Assembly (NCBI GenBank): GCA_025361505.1
Contig: JANYKZ010000101.1
Coordinates: 1-34,174 of the forward strand
Length of the DNA: 34,174 bases
DNA from: Coriobacteriia bacterium
Lineage (GTDB): Bacteria > Actinomycetota > Coriobacteriia > Anaerosomatales > PALSA-660
Direction of reading: 5' to 3'
Below the pieces are notes generated by a model. That model saw nothing but the letters and a program-made list of their open reading frames with translations. It ran no database searches and had not been told where the DNA came from. The position numbers and the translations under genes were made by a program. Positions 7,140 through 14,410 of the stretch are shown one piece after another (position 1 is the stretch's first letter; every line of letters starts with the position of its first letter).

Positions 7140-8066
7140 CTACGGGGCGGTGGTCGTCGCGGTGGAGACCTTCAGCCTGTCGTGGCAGGTCTTGCAGAAC
7201 TTCGCCTCGATATGGCAGGTGAAGCACTCGTTGACCGGAGCCGCGAGGTACGGAGCGATGCCCTCACCCTCGAGCTTCTTGGCCTCTTCGCCTGCGACGC
7301 CCATCTCGGTGAGGATCTTCTTGGCCTCGTCGCCGTGCGCTGCGCTGGCCCAGTCGGCGGCGTTGTGCGACGCGGGCTTCAACTCGAAGCCGGCCGGGTG
7401 GCAGGTGCTGCAGGTGCCGGGGGCGGCCTTGGCGCCGATGCCCGTCATCTTGATGTTGCCCTCGAGGTCGTGGCAGCGGAAGCAGTACTTCATCTGCATG
7501 AAGTTCGGATGCACGATGTTCTTGGTGCCGTTCGGTGCGACCAGGGTCGGTGCCACGGCGGCGTCGTTGTGCGCGATGCGGTTGTGGCACACGGTGCACC
7601 AGATGCCGGCGTCGGCGTGGACCTTGTGGTCGATGATGAGGCCCGGATCCGGCGACACCTTGCGGTTCGCGCTGTGGCACTGGGTGCACTGCTGGCTGCC
7701 CATCTCGTGGCCGCCCTTGAGCGCCAGAGCCGAGCCGGGGTTCAACGGCAGGGAGAACGTGTTGCCGACGGTCGGGATGACCTCGAGGCCCGACTTCACC
7801 TTCGCGATGAGGAAGGTGAACGTGTCCGCGTTGACCGGCTCGTGGCAGGCCATGCAGGAGATCTCCGCGTGCGAGGAGGCGTTGTACGCCGCGATCGTGT
7901 CGTCCTGGACCTTGTGGCATACGTCAGCGCAGAACCAGCGCGTCGAGGTGGCCCCCAACATCACGATGACAAACGCGGCCAGCGCCAGGACTACCACGAA
8001 CGTCCAGACGATGAACCGCGGCCTACGGACCGGGTCCTTGAACCCGGCAAGGGAGATCTTCGCCAT
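7140..8066 (-). CDS. Membrane-anchored multiheme c-type cytochrome (NapC/NirT type)
   Basis: 308 residues. One N-terminal membrane anchor (about 18-40, FIVWTFVVVLALAAFVIVML) is followed by an extracytoplasmic domain with seven CXXCH sites (CMACH, CTQCH, CTVCH, CFRCH, CSTCH, CFTCH, CKTCH) plus one CADVCH at residues 46-51, which is CX3CH. Eight hemes are therefore possible. NapC/NirT/NrfH-type proteins take electrons from menaquinol and pass them to a terminal reductase; that role is inferred, since no reductase is adjacent. The start is ATG 8066: AGGAG is 8 nt away, whereas it is only 2 nt from the alternative ATG at 8072. The first heme site, next to the membrane, is the odd one. A terminator-like hairpin follows. 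Confidence 0.9.
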   Translation of the reverse strand: MAKISLAGFKDPVRRPRFIVWTFVVVLALAAFVIVMLGATSTRWFCADVCHKVQDDTIAAYNASSHAEISCMACHEPVNADTFTFLIAKVKSGLEVIPTVGNTFSLPLNPGSALALKGGHEMGSQQCTQCHSANRKVSPDPGLIIDHKVHADAGIWCTVCHNRIAHNDAAVAPTLVAPNGTKNIVHPNFMQMKYCFRCHDLEGNIKMTGIGAKAAPGTCSTCHPAGFELKPASHNAADWASAAHGDEAKKILTEMGVAGEEAKKLEGEGIAPYLAAPVNECFTCHIEAKFCKTCHDRLKVSTATTTAP

Positions 8067-8215
8067 TCCCATCGCTCCTTTGGAGATCACATCGGGGGTC
8101 ACGACGTGCTTCGACGGGTTTGGTGCGCCCCTCCCGTCGTCTTGCCAACAGTAGGCGAACGCTCGCCCACGCACAAGCGCGGGGACGCACACCCACCCAC
8201 CTCCGTTGTTCGGCG

Positions 8216-9496
8216 TCAGACGGGCGATTCCTGCCCGGTGATCGCGGCACCGGTGCGCAGCTGCGGCGCCACCGACAACGCGATCGCGGCGACGAGCATG
8301 AGCACGGCGCTGAAGGCGAACGGCACGGCCGGCGTGAACCGGTCCCACAGCAACCCCGCCACGAGACTGGCAGGCAGCGCCGCTATGCCGATGGCGAAGG
8401 TGTAGCCGCCGAGCGCGGTCGCACGGAGCGGCGCGGGCACGAGATCGACGACATAGGCCCGCGTCATTCCCTCCGTGGCGGCGTACGGCACGCCGTACGC
8501 CGCGAACAGCAGCCAGATCGAGGCGGGGTGGCCCGCAAGCGCGAAACCGGCGTAGACGAGGGCGTACCCCGCGAACCCGAAGACGATCAGACGGCGGCGC
8601 CCGACGCGGTCCGACAGGTGGCCGAGCGGAGTGGCGAGAACCGCCGCCACGACGTTGAAGACGAAGTACATAAGGGGTATGAGGGCCGCCACGGTGCCCA
8701 CGTTCTGAGCCCGCAGGATCAGCATCGCGTCCGACGAGTTGCCCAAGGCGAACACGGCGCTGACCGCGGTGAAGACGGTGAAGGGGACGCCGAGCTGCCG
8801 GAAGGGCACGAGCGGCCGTTTCTCCCCCGCGGCGGGCCGCGGGCCGGGCCGGCGGGCTTCACGTACGCCTGCCAGGACGAGGACGATCGCGAGCGAACCC
8901 GGGATGGCCGAGACCCAGAACACGAGACGGTAGCCCTGGGGCACCAGCGTGAGGATCGCCCAGGCGGTGAGCGGGCCGATGGCCGCTCCGACGGTGTCGA
9001 GCGCGCGGTGGAACCCGAAATCGCGCCCACGGCGCTCGGCGGTCCCGGAGTCGGCGATGAGCGCGTCGCGCGGAGCGGTCCGCACCCCCTTGCCGAAGCG
9101 ATCGGCCACGCGAAGCCCGAGGACCGCGGGCCACCCGGGTGCCACGGCGAGCAGTGGCTTCACGACGTTGGAAAGGGTGTAGCCGACCGCCACCAGCGGT
9201 CGCCGGCGGCGAAGCCGGTCCGACAGCCGACCGGAAGCGACCTTCACGAACGAGGCGGTCGCCTCGGCCAGCGACTCGATGAGCCCGATCGCGCTGACCG
9301 GGGCGTGCAGGACGTTCGCGAGGAAGAGGGGCAGGATCGGATAGACCATCTCCGATGACGCGTCCGTCAGCAGACTGACGAGCCCCAGGATCACGACGTT
9401 TCGCGGCACGCCCTCGCGCGTTGGCCCAGCGGGAGCGTCGGCGACCTTGTCGTCGAGCGGAGCGGCAGGCTCCTCGTCAGGCGCGGAGGTGCCCAT
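8216..9496 (-). CDS. MFS transporter (12 TM)
   Basis: 426 residues with a hydrophilic 30-residue N-terminus and about 12 membrane helices. Family marks include LLTDASSEMVYPILPLFL in helix 1, the loop GRLSDRLRRRRP between helices 2 and 3, DRFGKGVRTAPRDALI, and a second-half repeat of the loop, GHLSDRVGRRR. The substrate cannot be read from sequence; this subgroup is usually annotated as drug or metabolite exporters. ATG 9496 lies 3 nt after the RidA stop, so the two genes are translationally coupled. The 149 nt downstream, before the cytochrome start, show no clear terminator. Confidence 0.9.
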   Translation of the reverse strand: MGTSAPDEEPAAPLDDKVADAPAGPTREGVPRNVVILGLVSLLTDASSEMVYPILPLFLANVLHAPVSAIGLIESLAEATASFVKVASGRLSDRLRRRRPLVAVGYTLSNVVKPLLAVAPGWPAVLGLRVADRFGKGVRTAPRDALIADSGTAERRGRDFGFHRALDTVGAAIGPLTAWAILTLVPQGYRLVFWVSAIPGSLAIVLVLAGVREARRPGPRPAAGEKRPLVPFRQLGVPFTVFTAVSAVFALGNSSDAMLILRAQNVGTVAALIPLMYFVFNVVAAVLATPLGHLSDRVGRRRLIVFGFAGYALVYAGFALAGHPASIWLLFAAYGVPYAATEGMTRAYVVDLVPAPLRATALGGYTFAIGIAALPASLVAGLLWDRFTPAVPFAFSAVLMLVAAIALSVAPQLRTGAAITGQESPV

Positions 9497-9499
9497 GGC

Positions 9500-9967
9500 C
9501 TACGCCAGCTCGAGGACGATCTCGACCTCGACGGGAGCCCCGAGCGGGAGTGAGGCGACGCCGACCGCCGCGCGGGCGTGCCGACCCGCATCACCGAAAG
9601 CCACGCCCATCACCGCGCTGGCGCCATCCACCACTCCGGGCTGTCCCGTGAAATCGGGTGCTGAGGCCACGTACCCCGTGACCTTCACGACCCGCACGAC
9701 ATCGTCGAGGTCGCACACGGTCGACGCCGCGGCGAGCGCGTTGAGCGCGCACTGGCGGGCGCAGCTCCGCGCGGTGTCGGCGTCCGTCGAAACGCCGACG
9801 GCACCGGTCGCGAGCAGTGCTCCGGCCTTCATCGGCAGCTGGCCTGATGTGAACACGAGTGAGCCCGAACGCACCGCCGGCACGTAGTCGCCCAGCGCCG
9901 CGGGCCCGGCCGGCAATTCGAGGGCCGCCGCGAGCAGACGTGCGGCGACTTCCTGTGATTCGGTCAT
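9500..9967 (-). CDS. RidA/YjgF-family protein
   Basis: Classical RidA members hydrolyse reactive enamine/imine intermediates made by PLP enzymes. This 155-residue form is longer than E. coli RidA (128) because of an N-terminal segment (LPAGPAALGDYVPAVRSGSLVF), typical of a separate subgroup. SGQLP is conserved, and the Arg of ARAAVGVASLP matches the catalytic Arg of RidA, so deaminase activity is plausible. Start ATG 9967 has AGGTGA at 5 nt; a 16-residue upstream extension is rejected. It forms a two-gene unit with the MFS gene, which might export a related toxic metabolite (speculative). The CsoR/CstR-like palindrome 88 nt upstream could also control this divergent unit. Confidence 0.85.
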   Translation of the reverse strand: MTESQEVAARLLAAALELPAGPAALGDYVPAVRSGSLVFTSGQLPMKAGALLATGAVGVSTDADTARSCARQCALNALAAASTVCDLDDVVRVVKVTGYVASAPDFTGQPGVVDGASAVMGVAFGDAGRHARAAVGVASLPLGAPVEVEIVLELA

Positions 9968-10054
9968 GAGGTCACCTCTCTGCGACGTCTGACGCGACGC
10001 CGCGGATGATAGCACCGGTCCCGACCGCCCGGAGGATGCGGGGGCTGGTGGTCA

Positions 10055-10072
10055 CATACCCCATGGGGTATG
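10055..10072. promoter_or_regulatory. Perfect 18-bp palindrome, CsoR/CstR-type operator candidate
   Basis: CATACCCCATGGGGTATG is a perfect palindrome in the divergent region between ridA (start 9967) and the ferredoxin gene (start 10123). The ATACC...GGTAT half-sites around a C4/G4 core are the type bound by copper-sensing CsoR and persulfide-sensing CstR repressors. No csoR-like gene is in the window. The right arm could overlap a -10 (TATGCT, 10069-10074) for the plus-strand operon, as expected for repression. The assignment is by motif only. Confidence 0.65.
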
Positions 10073-10122
10073 CTGCTCCTCGTCAAGACGGTGTTGTCCA
10101 CATCTGTCGCGAAGAGGAAACT

Positions 10123-10332
10123 GTGCCTGTGATGAACATCGATCCGGCCCGCTGCGATCGGCAGCCCGGCTGCCCGGCACGAAGGGTCTGCCCTGCCGGA
10201 GCGATCTACCGCATCGAGTCCGCGGGCCGACCGGGGCCGTGGGCGATCGACCCGGATTCGTGCACCGCGTGCGGTGCGTGTGTCCGCGTCTGTCCGATGA
10301 GCGCGATCTCGATAGGCACCGACGAAAGGTGA
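10123..10332 (+). CDS. Small ferredoxin-like iron-sulfur protein
   Basis: 69 residues. The second half has a canonical [4Fe-4S] motif CTACGACVRVCP. The first half has CDRQPGCPARRVCP, a widely spaced Cys set that could complete a second cluster in the usual ferredoxin manner, with some deviation. It probably carries electrons for the next two proteins. GTG 10123 is preferred as start because GAGG lies 5 nt upstream; ATG 10132 is an alternative. A longer reading to 10006 would run through the palindrome and is rejected. The stop codon overlaps the ribosome-binding site (AGGTGA) of the selenoprotein gene, whose start is 5 nt further on, so translation is coupled. Confidence 0.85.
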   Translation: MPVMNIDPARCDRQPGCPARRVCPAGAIYRIESAGRPGPWAIDPDSCTACGACVRVCPMSAISIGTDER

Positions 10333-10337
10333 CGAAC

Positions 10338-10661
10338 ATGGTCAAGGTCCAGGTATTCGACCTCGCGGTCGAGACCAATTGCTTCAGCGGTGGATGAGGC
10401 CCGTCCTGGTCTCCGGCGGAGATCACGGCACTGATCGGCGACGAGATGACACGCCGCTTCGGTGACAGGGCCACCATCGAGTACATCGACACGGGCGACC
10501 CCGTGACGCGCGCGGCCCATGAGGCCGACGTGCAGACCATCCAGGAGCGCGGTCTCATCTACCCCGTGACCTTCGTCGACGACGAGGCGGTCTACGACGG
10601 CGCGGTCTCCTACCCGGGGATCATCCGCGCGGTCGAGAACAAGCTGGGTACGACCGCATGA
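10338..10661 (+). CDS. Thioredoxin-fold selenoprotein (in-frame UGA at 10395-10397)
   Basis: Read from ATG 10338 (AGGTGA at 5 nt), the frame meets TGA at codon 20 and continues without further stops to 10661, giving 107 residues with selenocysteine (U). The active-site region reads NCFSGGUGPSWSP. The rest has thioredoxin-fold order: strand KVQVFDL, the C15/U20 loop, helix EITALIGDEMTRRFG, strand TIEYIDTGD, a helix, then YPVTFVDDEAVYDG with a cis-Pro-like position. The layout recalls the YuzD/DUF1462 group of small thioredoxin-like proteins, except for U. A SECIS-like hairpin starts four bases after the UGA. It is flanked by a ferredoxin gene and, with an ATGA overlap, by a DUF362-ferredoxin gene, which argues for a thiol/selenol redox role. 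Gene callers would stop at 10397 or begin at ATG 10446. The substrate is unknown. Confidence 0.85.
10401..10428 (+). promoter_or_regulatory. Bacterial SECIS-like stem-loop
   Basis: An outer stem CCGT/ACGG and an inner 7-bp stem GGTCTCC/GGAGATC (one G-U pair) are separated by a CCT bulge on the 5' side and close on the 3-nt loop GGC. The apical loop begins 18 nt after the UGA, inside the 16-37 nt range described for bacterial SECIS elements, with G at the first loop positions. It lies in the coding region, as bacterial SECIS must, to recruit SelB with Sec-tRNA. Confidence 0.78.
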
Positions 10662-11830
10662 CGTACTCACCGGGGATCGTCGCGATCGAGCGCTGCGGTT
10701 CGTACGACCAGGACGAGATGTCCGCGGCTCTCGAGAGGCTGCTCGCGCCGCTCGGTGGCATGGAGGCCTTCGTCGCGCAGGACCAGACGGTCTTCGTCAA
10801 GGTCAACCTCCTGATGAAGGCCGAGCCCGACCGAGCGGTCACGACGCACCCCGAGTTGGTGCGCGCCGTCGTCCGCGCGGCGAAGAAGGCCGGGGCCCGC
10901 GATATCGCCATCGGCGACAGTCCGGGAGGTCGCACCACCGCCGCGTCCGCCCGCGCCCTGTTCGAGACTAGCGGCATGGCCGCTGTCGCGCGCGACGAAG
11001 ACGTGCGGCTCTCTCTGCTCGACGACGCCGTCGTCCGGGTCCCCTCCCCCGGCGGAGTCCTCTATCAGTCGTTCAACCTCGGGCGAGAGGCCATCGAGGC
11101 GGACGTGCTCATCGACCTCCCCCGGCTCAAGACCCACGGCTTCATGATGTTCACCGGCGCGGTGAAGAACCTCTTCGGCTGCATCCCCGGGCTCGAGAAG
11201 GCGCAGTTCCACATCAAGGTCCCCGACCGCATGGACTTCGCGGGTATGCTCGTCGACCTGCTCCTGGCGTGCAGTCCCGAGCTGTCGATCATGGACGCGG
11301 TCGTCGCGATGGAGGGTGCCGGCCCCTCTGGCGGCACCCCGAAGCCGATCGGCGCGCTCATCGCGTCGGCCGACGCCGTGGCACTCGACGTCGTCGCATC
11401 CTCGATCGCGCGATTCGATCCCATGGACGTCTACACGAACGCCGTGGCCCACGAGCGCGGCATCGGGCCCGCGACGACGGACGAGGTCCCCATCGAGGGC
11501 ACACCGTGGCGCGGGCTGGTCCCCGACTCCTTCCTGCGGCCGGCGCGCGACGTCTCGCGCGGCATGCCCCCGGCGATCGGACGGTGGGCCCGCAAGCACA
11601 CGGCGTCGCGACCGTGCCTCGAGCACCGCGACGCGTGCACCACGTGCCGCACCTGCGAGAAGAACTGCCCGGTGTCCGCGATCACCATGGTGGAGAGACG
11701 CCCGGCGTTCGACCTGGACACGTGCATCCGCTGCTACTGCTGCCAGGAGCTGTGCCCGGAGAAGGCGATCGGGCTCAAGTCGCCGTGGTTCGCGCGCCTT
11801 GCGCGGCGGGGCGGCTCGAAGCTCGCCTGA
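10658..11830 (+). CDS. DUF362 protein with C-terminal 2[4Fe-4S] ferredoxin domain
   Basis: 390 residues. The N-terminal DUF362 domain (about 1-300) has TVFVKVNLLMKAEPDRAVTT, AIGDSPGG, ADVLIDLPRLKTHGFMMFTG and AVKNLFGCIPG. The C-terminus carries two complete cluster motifs, CTTCRTCEKNCP and CIRCYCCQELCP. DUF362 proteins are common in anaerobes, often annotated as iron-sulfur oxidoreductases; no reaction is established. The start overlaps the selenoprotein stop (ATGA), so the three genes from 10123 form one operon in which this protein would exchange electrons with the small ferredoxin and possibly the selenoprotein. It converges on the EamA gene with 12 nt between stops and no obvious terminator. 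Confidence 0.9.
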   Translation: MTYSPGIVAIERCGSYDQDEMSAALERLLAPLGGMEAFVAQDQTVFVKVNLLMKAEPDRAVTTHPELVRAVVRAAKKAGARDIAIGDSPGGRTTAASARALFETSGMAAVARDEDVRLSLLDDAVVRVPSPGGVLYQSFNLGREAIEADVLIDLPRLKTHGFMMFTGAVKNLFGCIPGLEKAQFHIKVPDRMDFAGMLVDLLLACSPELSIMDAVVAMEGAGPSGGTPKPIGALIASADAVALDVVASSIARFDPMDVYTNAVAHERGIGPATTDEVPIEGTPWRGLVPDSFLRPARDVSRGMPPAIGRWARKHTASRPCLEHRDACTTCRTCEKNCPVSAITMVERRPAFDLDTCIRCYCCQELCPEKAIGLKSPWFARLARRGGSKLA

Positions 11831-11842
11831 CGGCCGGCGGGT

Positions 11843-12754
11843 TCAGACCGCGACGACCCCGTCGACCTCGCCGGGGGCGGAGCCCCATTCCGCCATCACG
11901 ACGCCTGCGAGCACGATGCCCGCGCCCGCGAGCTGGAGCGGAGTGAGCAGCTGGGTCGGGAACGCCAGCGCCGCGAACACGACCGTGAACGGGAGCTCGA
12001 GCGTTGAGATCACGGCCGCCTGCGCCGCTCCCATCCGCGCGATGCCTCCGAGGTAGAGCATGACCGCGGCGAACGTCGGCACCGCCACCATCAGAGCGAC
12101 GGAGCCCCACGTGTAGACGTCCCACCGTCCCACGGTGCCCAGCGTCCCGTTCGCCGCGGCGACCGCGGCGAGCGCGATCGCCGAGAACGCGAACGTGTAG
12201 GCCATGATGGTGAGCCTGGGCGTGCGCCCCAGAGAGCGATACGACAGCACGTTGAAGACCGCGTAGCCCAGCGCCGCACCCATCCCGAGGAGCAGCCCCC
12301 GGGTCGTGACGGCGGAGTTCGCGGTGAACACGCCCGCGACCAGGGCGCACCCGAGGAACGTGAGCAGGACGGCAGCTGCGCGCTTGAGCGGGAACGCCTC
12401 GCGCAGGAAGAGCCATCCGATGATCGATACGAGCGCCGGGTAGGTGTAGAGCAGCACCGTCGTGACCGATGCGCCGATCTCCCTCACCGCGAACGAGTAG
12501 CACAGCGAGGCCGCGCCGTAGCCGGTCAGCGACAGCCCCAGGAAGCGCAGCAGGTCGCCTCGCGTGACGCGCAGCGCCGCGGGGTCACGCACGAACTGGG
12601 CGACACCCATCACGACGGCCGCGGCGGCGAACCGCACCGCCAGCAACGACATCGGCTCCGCGCCGTGGGCGAACGCCCACTTCGTCAGGATCCCGAGGGT
12701 GGCGAAGCACGCTGCTGAGGCGATGACGGCTACGAGCGCGATCCTGCGGGACAC
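11843..12754 (-). CDS. EamA/DMT-superfamily permease
   Basis: 303 residues with ten predicted membrane helices in two EamA repeats. The first repeat (about 5-130) contains FATLGILTKWAFAHG and VLLYTYPALVSIIGWLFLREAF; the second (about 140-285) contains LGYAVFNVLSYRS and a closing STLELPFTVVFAALAF. DMT members export amino acids, nucleosides or other metabolites; the substrate is unknown here. Start GTG 12754 has GGAGG 4 nt before it; a GTG at 12793 would add 13 hydrophilic residues. It is divergent from the vanZ-like gene. Confidence 0.9.
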   Translation of the reverse strand: MSRRIALVAVIASAACFATLGILTKWAFAHGAEPMSLLAVRFAAAAVVMGVAQFVRDPAALRVTRGDLLRFLGLSLTGYGAASLCYSFAVREIGASVTTVLLYTYPALVSIIGWLFLREAFPLKRAAAVLLTFLGCALVAGVFTANSAVTTRGLLLGMGAALGYAVFNVLSYRSLGRTPRLTIMAYTFAFSAIALAAVAAANGTLGTVGRWDVYTWGSVALMVAVPTFAAVMLYLGGIARMGAAQAAVISTLELPFTVVFAALAFPTQLLTPLQLAGAGIVLAGVVMAEWGSAPGEVDGVVAV

Positions 12755-12835
12755 GACACCTCCGGGTGGACGAGCGGACACTGACCTTCTCACTCCGCGC
12801 TCGGGTCCGTCAACCGCGGTGCTAGACTCGCCGAC

Positions 12836-13225
12836 ATGGAAACGACCACGTCACCTCGAGAACGCTCCCGCGTCGCGCGCTGGCTGCCCGTGTTCCTGTG
12901 GGCGGGCGTCATCTTCGCCGGCAGTTCGGTTCCCGGGACGAACATCCCAGGCGGCTACAGCGCCTACGGACACCTCGGCGAGTACTTCGTGCTCGGCGCG
13001 CTCGCACTCTGGGCGGTCCGAAGGGAAGACCGCCGAGGAGTGCTTCTCGTGATGGCTCTGTGCGCGCTCTACGGCGCCTCCGACGAGTTCCATCAGGCGT
13101 TCGTCCCCTTCAGGACACCCGACCCCGTGGATTGGCTCACCGACGTCGCCGGTGCAGCGGTCGGCGTGTCAGCGTGTCTGTGGTGGTTGCGGCGCGTTCG
13201 CCGGAAGAACGGTCCGCGTCAGTAG
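12836..13225 (+). CDS. VanZ-like membrane protein
   Basis: 129 residues with about four membrane helices (WLPVFLWAGVIFAGSS, LGEYFVLGALALWAV, RGVLLVMALCALYGAS, GAAVGVSACLWWL). The family motif DEFHQAFVPFRTPDPVDWLTD is complete. VanZ-like proteins are linked to teicoplanin resistance in one system, but most have no known role. No Shine-Dalgarno is seen; TAGACT, a good -10, lies 11 nt before the ATG, so the mRNA may be nearly leaderless. Its stop overlaps the convergent pilT stop by 7 bp. Confidence 0.88.
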   Translation: METTTSPRERSRVARWLPVFLWAGVIFAGSSVPGTNIPGGYSAYGHLGEYFVLGALALWAVRREDRRGVLLVMALCALYGASDEFHQAFVPFRTPDPVDWLTDVAGAAVGVSACLWWLRRVRRKNGPRQ

Positions 13226-14313
13226 GAGCCCACAGGCGGAGGAGTGACGCCGAGCTGCCGCAGCATGATCCTGAAGTCGTGCTGGTTGGCCGAGGCCGCG
13301 ATCGCATCCTCCACCGTGACCTTGCCGTCCTGGTAGAGGCGCACGAGGGCCTGGTCGAACGTCTGCATCCCGTAGTACTCGCCCTCGCCGATCGCGTCGC
13401 GGATCTTGTAGGTCTGTTCCGGGTCCAGCAGGTACTCGCGGATCGTCCCCGTCATCACCAGGACCTCGACCGCGGGAATGAGTCCGCCGGTCGCGGCCGG
13501 GATCAGACGCATCGAGACGATGCCCCGCAGCGTCGAGGCGAGCATCAGGCGCGCCTGGAGTTGCTGGTGCGGCGGGAAGAAGTCGATGATGCGGTTCACG
13601 GTCTCCGTGGCGTCGATCGTGTGCAGGGTCGACAGGACGAGGTTCCCGATCTCCGCCGCAGTCAGGGCGGCGGAGACCGTCGTGTGATCGCGCATCTCGC
13701 CGATGAACACGATGTCCGGGTCCTGACGTACGACGTGCCGCAGCGCGTCCGCGTACCTGTCGGTGTCGATGCCGATCTCGCGCTGATCGATCACGCACAG
13801 CGAGTCCTCGTGCTGGACCTCGATCGGGTCCTCGATCGTCACGATATGTCCGGTCCGGGTCCGGTTGATGTAGTCGATCATCGCGGCGATGGTGGTCGTC
13901 TTCCCCGAGCCGGCGGTGCCGGTCACGAGTACCAGGCCGCGCTGCTCGTTGGCGAGCTGCTCGATGGAATCGGGAAGCCCCAGCTCCGCGAAGCCCTTGC
14001 GCTCGGTGGATACGCGGCGCGAGGCGATCGAGACGGCGCCCGACTGCCGGTAGATGTTGATCCGGAAGCGGCCCACCCCGCTGAGCGAGTAGGCCATGTC
14101 GATGTCCCGCCCGTCGTCGAAGAGGGTGCGGTGACGCGGCTCGAGGATCTCGCGCGCGAGCGATTCGGTCGACGCGGCGTCGATGACGGGCAGCTCGTGA
14201 AGGATCGTCAGAACGCCGTCGAGCCGCACCGCGGGCGAGCTGCCGGCCTTGAGGTGCAGGTCCGAGCAGCGGCGCGCGGCCATCATCTCGAGCAGTGCGT
14301 CGATCTGCGCCAT
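13219..14313 (-). CDS. pilT: Type IV pilus twitching ATPase PilT
   Basis: Hexameric ATPase that retracts type IV pili. 364 residues. An N-terminal PAS-like domain (about 1-100; RRCSDLHLKAGSSPAVRLDG) precedes the ATPase core: Walker A GTAGSGKTTT (132-141), Asp box IVTIEDPIE, Walker B region PDIVFIGEMRD and His box STLHT. The C-terminal segment is GTIREYLLDPEQTYKI, where canonical PilT has AIRNLI, so retraction may be tuned differently. Start ATG 14313 is chosen by family length; the GAGGGG upstream is rather far (12 nt). No pilin, pilB or pilC is adjacent; they would have to lie elsewhere. The gene converges on vanZ. Confidence 0.9.
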   Translation of the reverse strand: MAQIDALLEMMAARRCSDLHLKAGSSPAVRLDGVLTILHELPVIDAASTESLAREILEPRHRTLFDDGRDIDMAYSLSGVGRFRINIYRQSGAVSIASRRVSTERKGFAELGLPDSIEQLANEQRGLVLVTGTAGSGKTTTIAAMIDYINRTRTGHIVTIEDPIEVQHEDSLCVIDQREIGIDTDRYADALRHVVRQDPDIVFIGEMRDHTTVSAALTAAEIGNLVLSTLHTIDATETVNRIIDFFPPHQQLQARLMLASTLRGIVSMRLIPAATGGLIPAVEVLVMTGTIREYLLDPEQTYKIRDAIGEGEYYGMQTFDQALVRLYQDGKVTVEDAIAASANQHDFRIMLRQLGVTPPPVGSY

Positions 14314-14410
14314 GTGTTCCGACGTCCCCTCGTCAACGACCGTCGTGCCCGTGCGTCGCGCCCCGCGGCGCACCACATGGTACCGCGCTGCTGGCCGGGT
14401 CCGCGACCCG

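Noticed and set aside
10395-10397. In-frame TGA read as a nonsense mutation or pseudogene
   Set aside because: Everything else is intact: ribosome-binding site, fold, codon pattern after TGA, coupling to the next gene, and a SECIS-like stem at the right distance. A pseudogene would not be expected to keep these.
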